Positions 1 through 11,664 are shown, counted from the stretch's first letter. The stretch is DNA of 64,000 bases from Glandiceps talaboti (GCF_964340395.1 NC_135550.1:310001-374000); one strand, 5' to 3'. Numbers and translations are program-made. Notes: generated by a model not told the origin, from the letters alone.

Positions 1-1565
1 TGGTTTTCTTTAAAGCGGGGTGTCGGGTATAAAAGGCCCCCTAACTTCGCAGGGGTTATTGTCAAATTTGAATGCAGACGGTTAACAACATCCTATATGT
101 AAGCTCCCAATCAAAAAGGCTAAAAAAATGCCGCTGTGCATTGTCCTTTGCTGATTCAGGAAATTGTGGTTTGCGATTTTTTTGTGGAGACAGCAGGACG
201 CCAATATGTGACATATTTTACAGTTTACAACGAAATTGAATAAACGCTAATTTTCACTTGAAATACAACATGTGTAATACTTTTTTTTTTTTAGAAATCA
301 TGAATAACTGGTGTGAGACTTTGTTTACATTTTGTTTGTTGGTTTTGATTCAGTAAAACGAAAATGATATCTCGAAATATATTTATATTTTTCTTTGGAT
401 GTGAATTTTTCCATTGCATTTGAAAATAATCTCGAGGTAGCTTTTGCATTCACAAAATGACGTTATCTCGAATATTTGTTGCTTTCGACCGGAAAATGAA
501 ACACAACTTGTTGAATCTCTCGATGTGTTTAATATCAGATTACGCATTTGTTGCCATTTCTGTTGAGATGTACAGGCCAGGCCGTTCCCGTAAAACAGCT
601 GACCTAACCACACATTTCGTCGTTTATGAATCCTTGGGGCGTATGTATCATGGGTAGGGTTCTTTATTTTTATGAATTACAATATTATGGACAATTGTAT
701 GTTTATATTTGTTTCCCCATGTATCGACCCGTAGTGTCATGTTCGATTGAATATCGCCAACACATATGGAACATGTACTAAAATGTTGTATAGAACAAGC
801 AGGCTGGTGGTGATAATTGGTCGATCATTTAAACATGTCATAAGTGTAATGAGATGATAAACAAGTGGTCCCCACATATTGTAGATTTCCTGTGCATTGA
901 AATATAGACAAAACTGTCCCACAATGGACAAGTTTATCTATAGAGTAATATAAAAGTCGAGTGTAAACTTATATAGTCTTCCTGGTCCTAAAATAAACTT
1001 ACAGTGTATGGATTATATGTTAAGTTTTGGGCTGAAAATCACCACCGAACATGACCTTCAACGACATTCAAGTCTTCACTGAATAATCCCAACAGATGTG
1101 CTCGTGGAGTTTGTATTTTAGCAACTCCACTTGTGCATGGTGCTGATGGTTGGGAGAATTTTTCTAAATCTCTTGAACGGAAAAAAACTTCATTGTGGAC
1201 TCGGTTTTGAAAGCTAAACGAAAGAAGTCATCTGAGTATTTCAGAAGAACCGGATCAATACCACTTAGAAAGGTGTCAATTGTCTTTCGAAGTGGCGTAC
1301 TGTAGTGTCTATGGTACCTGTTGGTTCTGACAGGATACTCTTTCATCACCAGAAATAGGCACTAAAACTTTTCGTTTGACCACACCATTTTATGTCAGGG
1401 GTGCATGCTACATTGTATGTCATGATCCAATCGACTGCAAATTTATTAATTACGTGTAATACTTAGCTTTTTACCATTATTAATACAATTTTAATGATAA
1501 TTCACAATAGAGTGACTTTAATATTGAACCAAGGCTAGATGGACACCAAATATGATTTTTAAAGG
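1..1565. other. Gene-free AT-rich flank
   Basis: No supported gene is visible here. Short open frames on both strands lack recognisable domains, splice context or biased composition. The stretch ends at the target duplication of the TIR element that starts at 1571. Confidence 0.6.
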
Positions 1566-1570
1566 GTTGG

Positions 1571-3838
1571 CAGTGTTCTCCCCAGGATTTGTTGAAAGGA
1601 TATCTGCTCATTAGCATAAATTAGCATCAATTTACATATAATTATATTCCCGAAAAATCAAAGTACATCATAATAAAATTAATATCAAACAAGTAGTACA
1701 TGTACATGTGACCAAAGGAAAGTTGAAGGCCAATTTATTAATTCAAAATATTAGCACCAAAGAGAAACTCATAAAGCAGTGTTATTGATTATTATTGTTA
1801 GGAAAGCTGAAATTATTTAAATCATAATGTCCACAGATAAATTAGACTTTCGAAACACGAAAAGTTTGTGTACAGCAACCGGCAGACATCGTGTCAGAGG
1901 TCGCGGTAGCTTTTTTTCTGATGCGTCCCTGGGACGCGTTCCTGCCAAAATTAGCGTCAAAATCCTATACGGTGCGTCTTTTCCAAATTTGCATGCACAC
2001 CATCACTACATGGCTTTCAGATGTACACTAAATACGTTGCAAATGTAAATACATGTACATGAACACATCAGTGTCATTCACACCGTATACAAGTACATAG
2101 TTTGTACTTCCAAAAAGAAAACATTTATATGCAAGAATACGCTATACAGAGGTTTAACTTCATCTTTCTCGACTTTCGATTTTCTATGGTAATCACTCTC
2201 TAAAAATATGTGCTCCGAGAAAGAACTCCAGATGAATATATAGCGGAGTTGGGGAAGACGTGTCGAAACCCCATAGCGTATAAATCCAGAGCTAATGTCA
2301 GGGCGGTTCTTGGAGTCGGACCGTACGGAGTACATAAAACTACCCCATGATACAAAACCGCAATGCATAAACTAAGTTCAACGACATGAATGATGAAGTA
2401 TGAACGACAGCGTGAACTTCAATTTGACAGAAACACAGTTGTAAAAGTTCGATACAAATTTTGTGTCGCTACGTTGCAATCGTTTATTCTTGAACGACGC
2501 CTTACGTGTGCCATGTTCACTGTAAATTCACGTAATGCGTTCGATCCCGTAACGAAGCTCAAAATAAGTTTCAGTTTTAGTGAGAATGAAATGGCGACTT
2601 GGCAGTATGAATTTATCAACGTGAAGGCTTCAGCATAGATTACTGTCCACCGATGTGGTCTATTTAATCATCGCTTCGCCCGTGAGGGAAGGTGCTTCAC
2701 CGTAGCGTAAGGCCGTGCTATCAATGGAAACTCTGCCAAACCATGTCTGTTAATAAGTAACTAATCACGTGGCTAAGTAATTATAATATCACGTAGTTTC
2801 TAAACTACCCAAGACGTGCTCGGCACGTCAGGAAATGGTCATGGGGCACATGAAACTGTTGGAACGTTTTATATACGATGGGTCATAATTAAATTTCACA
2901 GGTCACACTGCACATATAAATAGTTACAATCAGAACTGACTAATTCCACGATGTCTGTTCTACAACTTCGAAGCAAAGATGAAAACCGTACGTTTGCCAA
3001 CAGTAAGCCCCATTTGTCCCCTGTTTATGACGCGTCCCCAGTGACGCATACATCCAAAAAAAGGCGTCCCAAGTGTCAAATAGTGCGTCAAATACGCACA
3101 AATAACGCGTTAACGCGACCTCTGCGTGTTAGTCCGAAATATCGTGATACACGAGACTTACTATACTTCCCTATGGAGGACTTCCAAAACTCGCGATAGT
3201 TTGTGACGTCATGGCCGCCATATTGGAAAATCCATGCGTAGTCGTACGATGTATCAGTCTACAAATTACAATGTCAAACTACAAACTAAACGTGTTTTCA
3301 GGGTAAAATTGAACATGAAGCTGATAATCGGAGATAACATTGCCACTTTATCGAAAGGTACATTAGTCTGTTCAACTCTTTTCACGACATTGAAGAATGC
3401 ACATGCTCATGCTCTTGGGTTGAGACATACGGTGTTATCACTCTGTCACTCATAGAAAATTAACTAGACACTGAATGTCAACTTCATGCGTTCGTTTGTC
3501 GAACTTTTATACTTTATAGCAAAATGGCACGGCATCGTTTGATTTTATAGTTGTCAAACCGAACCGACATTACGGATGGGCCGGTTTTGCCTTTGATTTA
3601 CCGAAAGCTGTTGTACCGAGTGTGAATCACACTACCATTAGCGGGTTTACGCATTTTATTCCTATCGAAAACAATACTGATGGCAAACTTCAATGAAATC
3701 TGTCTGGTAATCATTACCATATCATAAACAAGGATGTCGGGCAAGATCTAAAGCGTCACGGCACATTGTCAAGCGTCACGGCCTGCCGTCCAAGCGTCAC
3801 GGTGCCGTGCCGCTTCAAGGGCCTGGGGGAGAACACTG
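1571..3838. mobile_element. hAT-like TIR element (CAGTGTTCTCCCC ends)
   Basis: The left end reads CAGTGTTCTCCCCAGG at 1571 and the right end is its near inverted repeat, CCTGGGGGAGAACACTG, ending at 3838. The flanks carry GTTGG on both sides (1566-1570 and 3839-3843), consistent with a target duplication. No transposase is recognisable, so the copy looks non-autonomous. Related left ends lie at 27594, 34677 and 44143. The CAGTGTT terminus resembles hAT elements, but a 5-bp duplication is shorter than the usual 8 bp, so the superfamily call is tentative. The copy is itself interrupted at 1895-3124. Confidence 0.65.
1895..3124. mobile_element. Nested TIR element (CAGAGGTCGCG ends)
   Basis: The element starts CAGAGGTCGCGGTAGC and ends with the inverse GCGACCTCTG. 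It is flanked by CGTGT at 1890-1894 and 3125-3129. The related repeat at 27594-28007 carries the unoccupied site with a single CGTGT (about 27883-27895), so both boundaries are fixed. Subterminal GACGC/GCGTC motifs recur near both ends. The length is 1230 bp. The short frames inside (2078-2368 minus, 2390-2638 plus, 2951-3199 plus) resemble nothing I recognise. A fragment of the right end recurs at 55038-55345. Confidence 0.75.
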
Positions 3839-4097
3839 GTTGGCATTCATTCCCACACAAGAGTTCAGAAATGTAACTAATCATAAAGATGAAATTTCTC
3901 GTGCATAATCTGTCTGAAATATCTGTAGTAAGAAATAAAATATGAAAACAACGTCCTTTAATAGACTAAAATCGATGGACACCACATATACTATCTAGAA
4001 GCAACAGCAAAAGAAGCATTGTAAAAATTCCTTTGACGCTATACATGTAAAGCCTCAAAATGCGATCATGTGATAACATTTTGACTGTATTCAGTGA

Positions 4098-5190
4098 GTT
4101 TAGTTTAGTTTAGTTTATTTCAGTAAAACAACAAGATCGACAGTGCAGATATACAAGTAAAAACTGGTACAAATTGTTGAATTACTTGGATAACCCACGA
4201 AAGTCAAAGACTTGTTTCCAGTGGGGTCCGTACAGTGATTCAAGAAAGTGGCAGGATTAGCATAAGTATTTGACTACATGGAATGGGAAAGAATAACAGA
4301 TGAAAAGGAAAGCTATCGAGGCAAACTAGCTAATAGGGAATAAACACGCTGTTTCCAGTATTAGTGGTCCCTTAGTGTACTGGACAGATATGATTTGACT
4401 GCTTTTTTGAAGACATTCCTTTGTGATATCTGTTTTATCGATACTGGTAGATTATTCCAGTCCTTGATAGCATTAGCGTAAAACGTATTTGCAGCCTGAC
4501 CTTTAATCATTGGCTGGTGAAAATTGTACCTACTTCCCCTAGTACCATAGTTATGAACAGAGGATACTTTGGTAAACTGATGGGACAAGTACTCCGGGCT
4601 GGAGTTATTGTATATTTTGAAAGCATGGTTGAATCGGAGCTGGCTCACTCTACCCTTGACATCCAGCATACCCAGGGCATCAAACTGATCAGCACCTATA
4701 TGTGATCTTGGCTCCATAGAAAGGATGAACCGTATTATTTTGTTTTGTGCAATTTGGAGTTTCTTTTTGAGAGTTGTGGTAAGAGCAGAGTACCAGGATG
4801 AACATGAATAATCAAAGTGACATTGGATCAGAGCAGAGCAAAGGGTTTTACGGGAGTATTGGTTGAGAAAATTTGCTTGTCTGTAAAGGAACTTAAGCCT
4901 TGAATTGGTTTTCTTAATGATATTCTGAACAATTTGGAGCCCTGATAGATTTTGATCAAGATCGAGCCCAAGGTATTTGACAGATTTGCTGGCATGAATA
5001 TCATGTTGATTACAAGTTATTTTGAATTCAGAAACCTTACTTAGTTTGCGTTTCGAGCCGAATAGAATGAGTTCTGTTTTCCCGAGGTGGAGAGAAAGCT
5101 TATTCTGTGTGATCTGTAGGTTTTTGTTGGATGTCAATAAAGTAGGAGTAGCTATCTTTATAGTACTTGGTTGTACAGGCGTCATTCCTT
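4098..5190 (-). mobile_element. 5'-truncated non-LTR (LINE) retrotransposon
   Basis: The minus strand holds the 3' part of a LINE reverse transcriptase frame (4361-5185), then about 260 bp of 3' sequence, then a short tail of TAAAC repeats at 4098-4118. Such simple-repeat tails are usual for CR1/Jockey-like LINEs. Everything upstream of the RT C-terminal half is missing, as expected from incomplete reverse transcription. The exact 5' junction near 5190 is not defined. Confidence 0.75.
4361..5185 (-). pseudogene. LINE reverse transcriptase, C-terminal fragment
   Basis: The fragment is about 274 residues in one open frame. It contains NKLSLHLGKTELILFGS early, then a SVKYLGLDLDQNLSG block near residue 70, the helical stretch KTNSRLKFLYRQANFL, and a late segment of the YGTRGSRYNF type with AIKDWNNLP. 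This order is typical of the region after the catalytic YADD motif in Jockey/CR1/RTE-like LINE ORF2 proteins. The YADD motif, the earlier fingers/palm and the endonuclease are absent, so the piece cannot be active. The frame is intact, which suggests a fairly recent insertion. The clade is uncertain. Confidence 0.85.
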
Positions 5191-5460
5191 TTCAGAACTC
5201 TTTTCTAGACAATTCCCTTACCCCATAGTAAGCTGACCCTGAATAGTGTATGCTTTTGCTACAAAATTTATGACAGACTATTAATTTGCAAAACAGACAT
5301 ATCGATTTGCTATCTGATGTCTTCAGTAGTTTATAGCAAAAAACCTATGTGGGTGTTTCGATAAAAGTGAAAAATTGAGGTGACCTTGTAATTATGACTA
5401 TGACCTTGACCTTGGATTGAAAAGATCATGTGATAAGTGTGTTGCCCTCCCCTAAAACCA

Positions 5461-5610
5461 ATTCCTAACATTTGTGTTTCGCCATCTTGAACGCCACATT
5501 GGGTTGTGGGATTGCTCTCGCAATACGCACCGGGAATTTTGAAGACTGTGGGGGTAGAATCAGTCGAAAGCCATCTTTACTATGGACAACACCATACGAA
5601 TAGCGCACAT
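5461..5610 (+). repeat. Dispersed repeat, inverted copy at 18240-18390
   Basis: The block running from CTAACATTTGTGTTTCGCC to the ATAGCGCACATTGATTAC region is repeated as its reverse complement at 18240-18390 with few differences. No coding sense is visible. Sequence between here and 6200 is otherwise unremarkable, with a short ATTCA tandem at 5926-5942. Confidence 0.7.
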
Positions 5611-6199
5611 TGATTACTGAATTATTTTGAATTTCAGTAATAGTTTGAAGTGACAGCCACTCCAGTAGCTCAATTTCATTGTCTTGAATGTACTAAGAAG
5701 TGTTTTTTCACTGTATTAATCAACACGAGTACGCTGTAAACGCTATTTGTAGCATTGCCGTATCGCGTGTTCTGTTATTACTTCTGGTAAGTTAAGCACA
5801 ATTTCGGTAATATTTCTTTGTCTATGTCATGATTTCAACATTTTACTGCTATATTTTGACAAAAAATTACAGAAGCGAATGACCACGCATGAAAACATGA
5901 GTCGCGTGTCTGGAGAGAAATTCCAATTCAATTCAATTCAATCCTTGCATGGCTTCTATACTTGTCAAATATACTAAAAAATAAATTTATATAATATATA
6001 CATGTATAAATATTGTCTCACTATAGTTCATTGCACATTCATGTTGTAAAATCATGTATAAATAGAGAGCAACACGACATCAGAATACTGATTGCAAGTC
6101 GAAAACGCGTCATAAAATGATGTAAACAGCATTCACTTACCGCTGACAGTCAATCACAACATACAACACGTCCAAATCGCCAATCGTAAAAAATGTCTT

Positions 6200-7640
6200 G
6201 AAATGACGACATTCGGTGAAAAAAAAACCAAGCGACTTATTAGTCAGAATAGCTCCGTTTTCCTTTTTAGTTTTTATTTTGGTAGCGATGTAATAAAGTG
6301 GTTAGTGGTTTCATATGATGTCTCACTATAAAACACATTTTACACAGAAAGTTGGTAAAATATTGTACTTTTATACCATAGTCACCATTTTATAAAAAGA
6401 TTTACTGTTATGAAAATTGCACAAAATCTCAGAAAAATAATGACTGGGAAATGCACACGCACACACACACACAAAGGATTTTTGAGGATGGCTATAAATA
6501 ATTCCAGTGTCTTACAGCTTTAACCCTGGAAAATTATAATAATGAATGAAATAAACTAGGGATGTAAAATAATTTTGAGGCAATTCGAATTTCAGTTTTC
6601 TAACAAATTTACCAAAAACACTGTCCATAAGCTTATGTTCATGTCATTTACATCACATAGAACTAACACTAGTTATCTGTGTTCACATGTAAACTGTCGG
6701 CCAATTAACAAAGTTTGGTCGATTCACTGTACGTACTGCTCTTAACTTCACCTGCACGCCTTTAAGGCCTAGGCATGCCTTGCCTGGCTTACGCGAGTTG
6801 TCTTCATTCTAGTTCACTGTCACTCCAAATTGCACGACAATATAGAATTAACCACAAGTTACATGTTATCTGAAAACATCCAACTTTTATAGTGGGTCTG
6901 AAGTGCGATTTTAGTGAGTACCAAGAACTTTAGACATTGTTTAAAAATAGGAATACAATATTCGCGACCTGACATGCAGAAAATTCTTGAATGGTCCGTA
7001 CCGTTACACAACGATCCTACTAAATTTACTTGCCATGGTTATTTAAAACACATAAAAATCCACCTTTTTGTGAAATTTGTAAACTTTCCGGTCCATATTG
7101 AGGAAACTATGAGCGAAAAACCGGCTCGAAATTTCTGGGCCTCAAGTATGCGTCCTGAAATTGTTGGAAAATCGGTATTCCTAAATGTAATGCCAAAATT
7201 TATTTTGTTGGCACGAAAGAAGAGATGTCAGTTGAGGTTTAGGCGTTTGCAGTATCTATAATGGTGAACTCTAGTGAAAGTTACGGTGAGTTGAAAATAC
7301 CGAAAAATAAGGCCTGTGAGCAGCATTCAAAGTGTAATGGTCGCTATCTGGAGGAAAGATTGTAATTTTGTATGAAAATGAGGGTATTGCGGACTGGCTG
7401 ATTATGTAGAAAGGGTGCAGTATTTGGATTTGAAGTTTACAACCCTGTTTCGAACAAACACTTGTCATTTGGGCACACAATGTGTAGAATTATGACTAGC
7501 ACATATTACATTGCTTGTTTGATGTCAATAGTGTCTTTTGAAAAGTGGCAGTTTACTTAAAGTCTCGTGGACTGACTTCTAATATGGCTTTAGTCACAAT
7601 GCTCATTAACATATTAATTTTTTTGTTAAATTACAAAAAA
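6200..7640 (+). repeat. Dispersed repeat, inverted copy at 37200-39430
   Basis: Long stretches match the reverse complement of 37200-39430. They include the segment around TCACAAGTTACATGTTATCTG/AACTTTTATAGTGGGTCTG, a segment on unmapped gaps around 7160-7460, and the block near 6400-6600 with the ACACAC microsatellite (6456-6474). The open frame 6914-7261 lies wholly in this repeat and shows no known domain. The two copies differ by insertions, so this is an older repeat family, not an assembly duplicate. Confidence 0.65.
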
Positions 7641-7899
7641 AAATCATAAAAAATAGAAAAGAAGATGTGCTGACTTGAAATTAACAATTCTGAGTAAGCT
7701 ACAGTGCAGCTCACATAAAACATCACCCGAGTGCGCGCATCACAAAAGGGTCATTCTTGCACAATAGACCATTATCCATCTCGCGGGAGATGCCATTGAG
7801 TGCATAGCAACCACGTTCAGGTGGTCAAGCTGAAGTGTCAACCGCTTAGCAACACCATTGTTCTCGACGTCATCGTACATACAGTGCAGTATGTATGAT

Positions 7900-7919
7900 C
7901 ATGGAAGTATACTTCCATG
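7900..7919. repeat. Perfect 20-bp palindrome
   Basis: CATGGAAGTATACTTCCATG is its own reverse complement. It sits in gene-free DNA between the repeat ending near 7640 and the DIRS remnant. It could be a hairpin or a protein-binding site; nothing in the context decides this. Confidence 0.5.
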
Positions 7920-8454
7920 GTATGATAGATCAAGGGAAGCAAACTTTTGAAGTATGGTTGTAAAAACGATGTGCGTATGTGAAATTCATAACTAGCCGTC
8001 AGACGTGACGGTGATTTTTGGCCGTCTGGGCGCAGATGAAAAGCGGTTGAGATTGACAGTGTTACCTTTGAAATCAGTTTCAACATGAACTTGGAAAATA
8101 TTAGAGTTGGATCCACTCGAGGATCGCAGGCCCTATGGTTGAAAACTTGCATGTCAGGTCGCGAATATTGTATTCCTATTTTTAAACAATGTCTAAAATT
8201 TGATACAATGTCATAACTTTTCCATAGACTTTTTATACGTCACGTAGCGTCGTCTAAAAAGTATGGGATCACTTTACTGTATAACGTGCTGTTTATACCC
8301 ACATATTGGGTACCTGTTACTGTCCTTGTGTGAATGTAGAATGAAGTAGTGAGACTGGCAAGTATGTCTAGAAAAAAACTTGAGCTTTAATGTCCTAGTA
8401 ACAAACTAACTTGTTAAATCAATAACGAAATATATACACAAACTTTGGCTATCT

Positions 8455-8885
8455 TGAGGGCTACTCAGCACCGCTTGCAGCTGGGAAGATCACCAGCAGG
8501 TGTAAGGAGTATAGGCTACCTGGGGAGGTCCCAGCAGATAGGTCCTATGTGTGCTCCTGAATGTGAACATAAGTAAACCGAAAAGATCACCCGGGGAGGA
8601 CCTGGCAGGTGTCGTAACCATAGCTACCTGGGGAGGACCTGGCAGACATACCTAGGTTGTGAATTGTACAGGGGTAATTTGCAGTAAGCCGAGAAGAGCA
8701 CCTGGGGAGGACCCGGCAGGCGTCTGTATACTAGCTACTTGGGGAGGACCCGGCAGACATAGCTAGGTTGAATTTGTACTGGGGAGAATTTACAATACGC
8801 CAAGAAGAGCACCCGGGGAGGACCCGGCAGGTGTTTTATCCTAGCTACCTGGGGAGGACCCAGCAGACATAGCTAGGTGAATGAA
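8455..8885 (-). repeat. 110-bp minisatellite with GGGGAGGACCCGGCAG core
   Basis: The phrase C(A/T)CCYGGGGAGGACCYGGCAGG recurs at about 8588, 8699 and 8810. A sister phrase, TACYTGGGGAGGACCYRGCAGACATA, recurs at about 8629, 8739 and 8847. Each 110-bp unit therefore holds two half-related cores. A degenerate unit precedes them near 8505. The array lies just downstream of the tyrosine recombinase on the transcribed strand and is probably part of the DIRS element 3' region. Confidence 0.8.
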
Positions 8886-9082
8886 TTTGTATTCGAAATG
8901 AGCTGATTGAATAGTTTTCAGCTGACTGTAAACTGTATTGGGGTAATTGAACAAGGGGAAAAGGCCCAAAAGTAGTGGAATGGATGCTGAGCAGTGAATG
9001 TAACGAATGCCCCCAAGACAGTTAAAGTTAGTGGAGACCAAATGAAAGTAGATTAGAAGCCTCCAGATGCATATAGAATACT

Positions 9083-9953
9083 CTATGTGTGTGTCATGCT
9101 GACTTGTGCTTGCTGAATGTCTTTCTTAGCAATCCGTATATATCGTGTATAGCAGTTTGATGACCACCTGCCAAGATTCTGTATCATGTGATCTTCTATT
9201 CCGATTGCCGCAGCTGATGTAGCTGCTCCAATACGAAATGAGTGTCCACAGAATTTGGACACGTCCAGTCCGATTGTACGTAGTATGTGGCGTAAGTAGC
9301 CAATGAATTGTCCTTGAGTGAGAATTCTCTTATCTTGATCAAAGAATAGAGGTGATAAGTTCGTTGCACCTTGACGGCGGCGAAGAAGTAGTAACTGTTT
9401 CATATAGCCCAGTGTGTTTAGCACTGGAATGTTGAATATATGGACCGGTGTCCCATTGCCAAATGGGTCAGTTTTTGACCTCCGCAATATGACTGTATAA
9501 TGGGAATTATCCTGCGACCACACAATGTCGCACAGTCGTATTACAGATGATGTATCTACCGTGTTCCTGACTGTAAATTCTCCACAGCGTAGGAAACCGA
9601 AGAAGGCCATCTGGCATGCACATAGCAGAAGCAGATCGACGTTGAAAGAGAAGACTGTGCTGTAGCGCAGAAGTGATACTACATAAGATATTGTATGTGA
9701 TTGGAAAACGTTTTTCAGTGTTTGTTCCTGTAATTGCTTGACTTCGTTTTACCCCCTTCAATATGTACTCCAACCTCTCTGAATTGGCAAAGGGGTTAGT
9801 ATTTCCTTCCCATAAATAATGGAAACGTATCCCTGCTAGGTACAGCTTAATAGTATTGTATTTCAAGTCGAGATATTGATGACAGAATGTAACAAAACGT
9901 ATAAGAATGGTCTCCGGGGCGGAAGTGTGCCTGGTCGAGTGATGACACCACAC
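9083..9953 (-). pseudogene. DIRS tyrosine recombinase, frameshifted
   Basis: The N-terminal core-binding part reads from 9953 (FVTFCHQYLDLKYNTIKLYL, then EYILKGVKRSQ). The catalytic part reads in a second frame from about 9640 to 9083. The catalytic part holds MAFFGFLRCGEFT with the first arginine, the lysine-containing LRRSKTDPFGNG turn, the HSFRIGAATSA box (HxxR) and GRWSSNCYTRYIR with the tyrosine nucleophile. All active-site residues are therefore present, but a single-base shift near 9640 separates the two parts: the phase changes just before the codons for LLLLCACQMAFF. In DIRS elements this enzyme integrates a circular cDNA without a DDE integrase. The copy is presumably dead unless the shift is a sequencing error. 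Confidence 0.85.
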
Positions 9954-10050
9954 ATAGTGATGAATTGGATTAATCGTGTCATCGCAGTCTGATATGCTTT
10001 GGCTGTCTGGTTGCTAATAGCATACGTCCACAATTTGTTTACCTGCAGGT

Positions 10051-11186
10051 CTATATCTTGAATAGGTCCTCTGGTGGCAGGATTTGGTGGGGTAGCATGT
10101 CTGCTGTAGGCAGCAATTTGCGGAACTTCTGCATCTGAAAACGAGATAATGCATCGGCAATCATCCCAATATCATTACGTACGCCGGGGATATGCCGTGC
10201 TTGTACTGTAAAGCCATGGAGTGCTGTGCACCAGGTCAATTTGCGCATAAGTTTCATTATTATCTTTACTTTGGATCGTCCTTTGTTGATGATATCGACA
10301 GCACTCATATTGTCGCAATAAAATAAAATCCGTCGGCTTGTCCATGTGTGACCCCATAGAACAATTGCCATCACAATGGGATAGAGTTCCCGAAAAGCCA
10401 TTGATAACTTGTCACCATCTGAAATAAGGTTGTCGGGAAAACTACCTTGGAACCACTTATTGTCGTAGTAACCCCCAAAGGGTTTATCGGTCGCATAAGT
10501 GTAGAGATGCATATCTGCTGCAATTGAATGATTGTCATCTAAGAAAAAGGAGATGCAGTTCCACTGTGAAAGGAATTTCAACCACATATGTATATCAAGT
10601 CTGCACTCCTGACTTAAGCGTACGTGATGGTGAAGTTCTTTAACTGTAGTAGATAGGGAAATAAGATATGACACGAAAGTCCGTCCTGGGCGTATGATGC
10701 GACTGGCGAAATTTAGGTGGCCTAACAAGCTCAGCAGTTCTCGTTTTGTGCATGATTTCCTGTTGAGAAATGATCTGAGAATTTCACAGATTCGATTCAC
10801 TTTTTCTTTCGGCAGTCTGGCTTCCATTTTGTCAGAATCTAGTATAATTCCCAGGTATTCAAGGCATGTAGAAGGGCTTACTGTTTTGTGTGGCGCCGTA
10901 GGGATGCGGAGAGTATTGAACATTAATGACAGCAGCACCATAGTTTTGTCTTTGTCAGAGTGTGGTGGGTCAATTGTCAGGAAGTCATCTAGTAAATGAA
11001 GAATGTCACGTATTTCGTATACATTTGAAGCAATCCAACATAGAGCTGTAGCAAGGGTATCAAAAATCTTTGGGCTAGACCGGCTACCAAAGACTAGTCT
11101 TGTGAAGAAATAGTATTTGTTGTGCCACTTTATACCATGATAAGGCCACATTTTTGGGTGTAAAGGCAGTAATACACCGTATGCCG
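10051..11186 (-). pseudogene. DIRS reverse transcriptase/RNase H, N-terminally truncated
   Basis: The open frame begins inside the RT palm (LLPLHPK-WPYHGIKWHNKYYFF), followed by the LVFGSRSSPKIFD block and the catalytic LLDDFL motif (an xDD box) around residue 50. The thumb-like block CLEYLGIILDSDKMEARLP follows. RNase H occupies roughly residues 215-350: YATDKPFGGYYDN supplies the first Asp, FRELYPIVMAI the Glu, FYCDNMSAVDIINKG the second Asp and IADALSRF the last. The frame is free of stops from the ATG at 11151, but gag and RT motifs 1-2 are lost, so it cannot act alone. The recombinase follows after a 97-bp gap on the same strand. Confidence 0.9.
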
Positions 11187-11384
11187 GTTATCGAAGAAGC
11201 CCCGAAAAGATAAAAGATATGATTGTTTGGGCACTAGGGGCGCTGTTTTAGAACCGGAAGTGAGGGCCAGAATTGTAGAGCATTGTGGCAAAGCATAGAG
11301 TCTATAGGCATCGTAACCACTGACTAAAGATTTTCTGTCATTCCCCGTAACTTTACGCTATAATATTGCATTATCGCCCATCAA

Positions 11385-11660
11385 ATAACGAAATAGCAAA
11401 TTAACCTCTTGTTCTCCTAATATTTCGCAAGTTTGGCTCTGCAATTCGACCATGAGGAAAACCCCAAAAGTAGCAACATTTTGAAACGGGTAGTACACTG
11501 ACATCTCACTCATGTTTTCAGTGTGACCTCGTCCATTTGCGTTACCGTTGGAGAAATTGTAGCGATTGCTTCCAGTCAAACATCGGAATGGAAAAAGGTA
11601 CAATTACAGAGGAAAGAACCCTCAAAATCACAATATACGCTACAGTTATTGCAGCTTGTA
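11385..11660 (+). repeat. Dispersed repeat, direct copy at 63711-63985
   Basis: About 275 bp, from GAAATAGCAAATTAAC through CATTTTGAAACGGGTAGTA to ATTGCAGCTTGT, recurs in the same orientation at the right edge of the window. Similarity is high, with scattered substitutions. No coding frame is shared. The copy here abuts the palindrome at 11665. Confidence 0.8.
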
Positions 11661-11664
11661 TAAA

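Larger units (their letters stand above)
8455..11187 (-). mobile_element. DIRS-type tyrosine-recombinase retrotransposon, 5'-truncated
   Basis: On the minus strand the order is reverse transcriptase plus RNase H (11186 to 10051), then tyrosine recombinase (9953 to 9083), then a minisatellite 3' region. RT-RH followed by a tyrosine recombinase, with no aspartic protease or DDE integrase, is diagnostic of the DIRS order. The gag frame and the N-terminal half of the RT are missing. The break lies near 11187, just upstream of residues AYGVLLPLHPK, beyond which the frame meets a stop and unrelated DNA. Terminal repeats were not identified, so the 3' limit is a minimum. Confidence 0.85.

Noticed and set aside
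6914-7261. 115-codon open frame on the plus strand
   Set aside because: Starts with GTG, lies inside a dispersed repeat whose other copy is not open, and has no domain.
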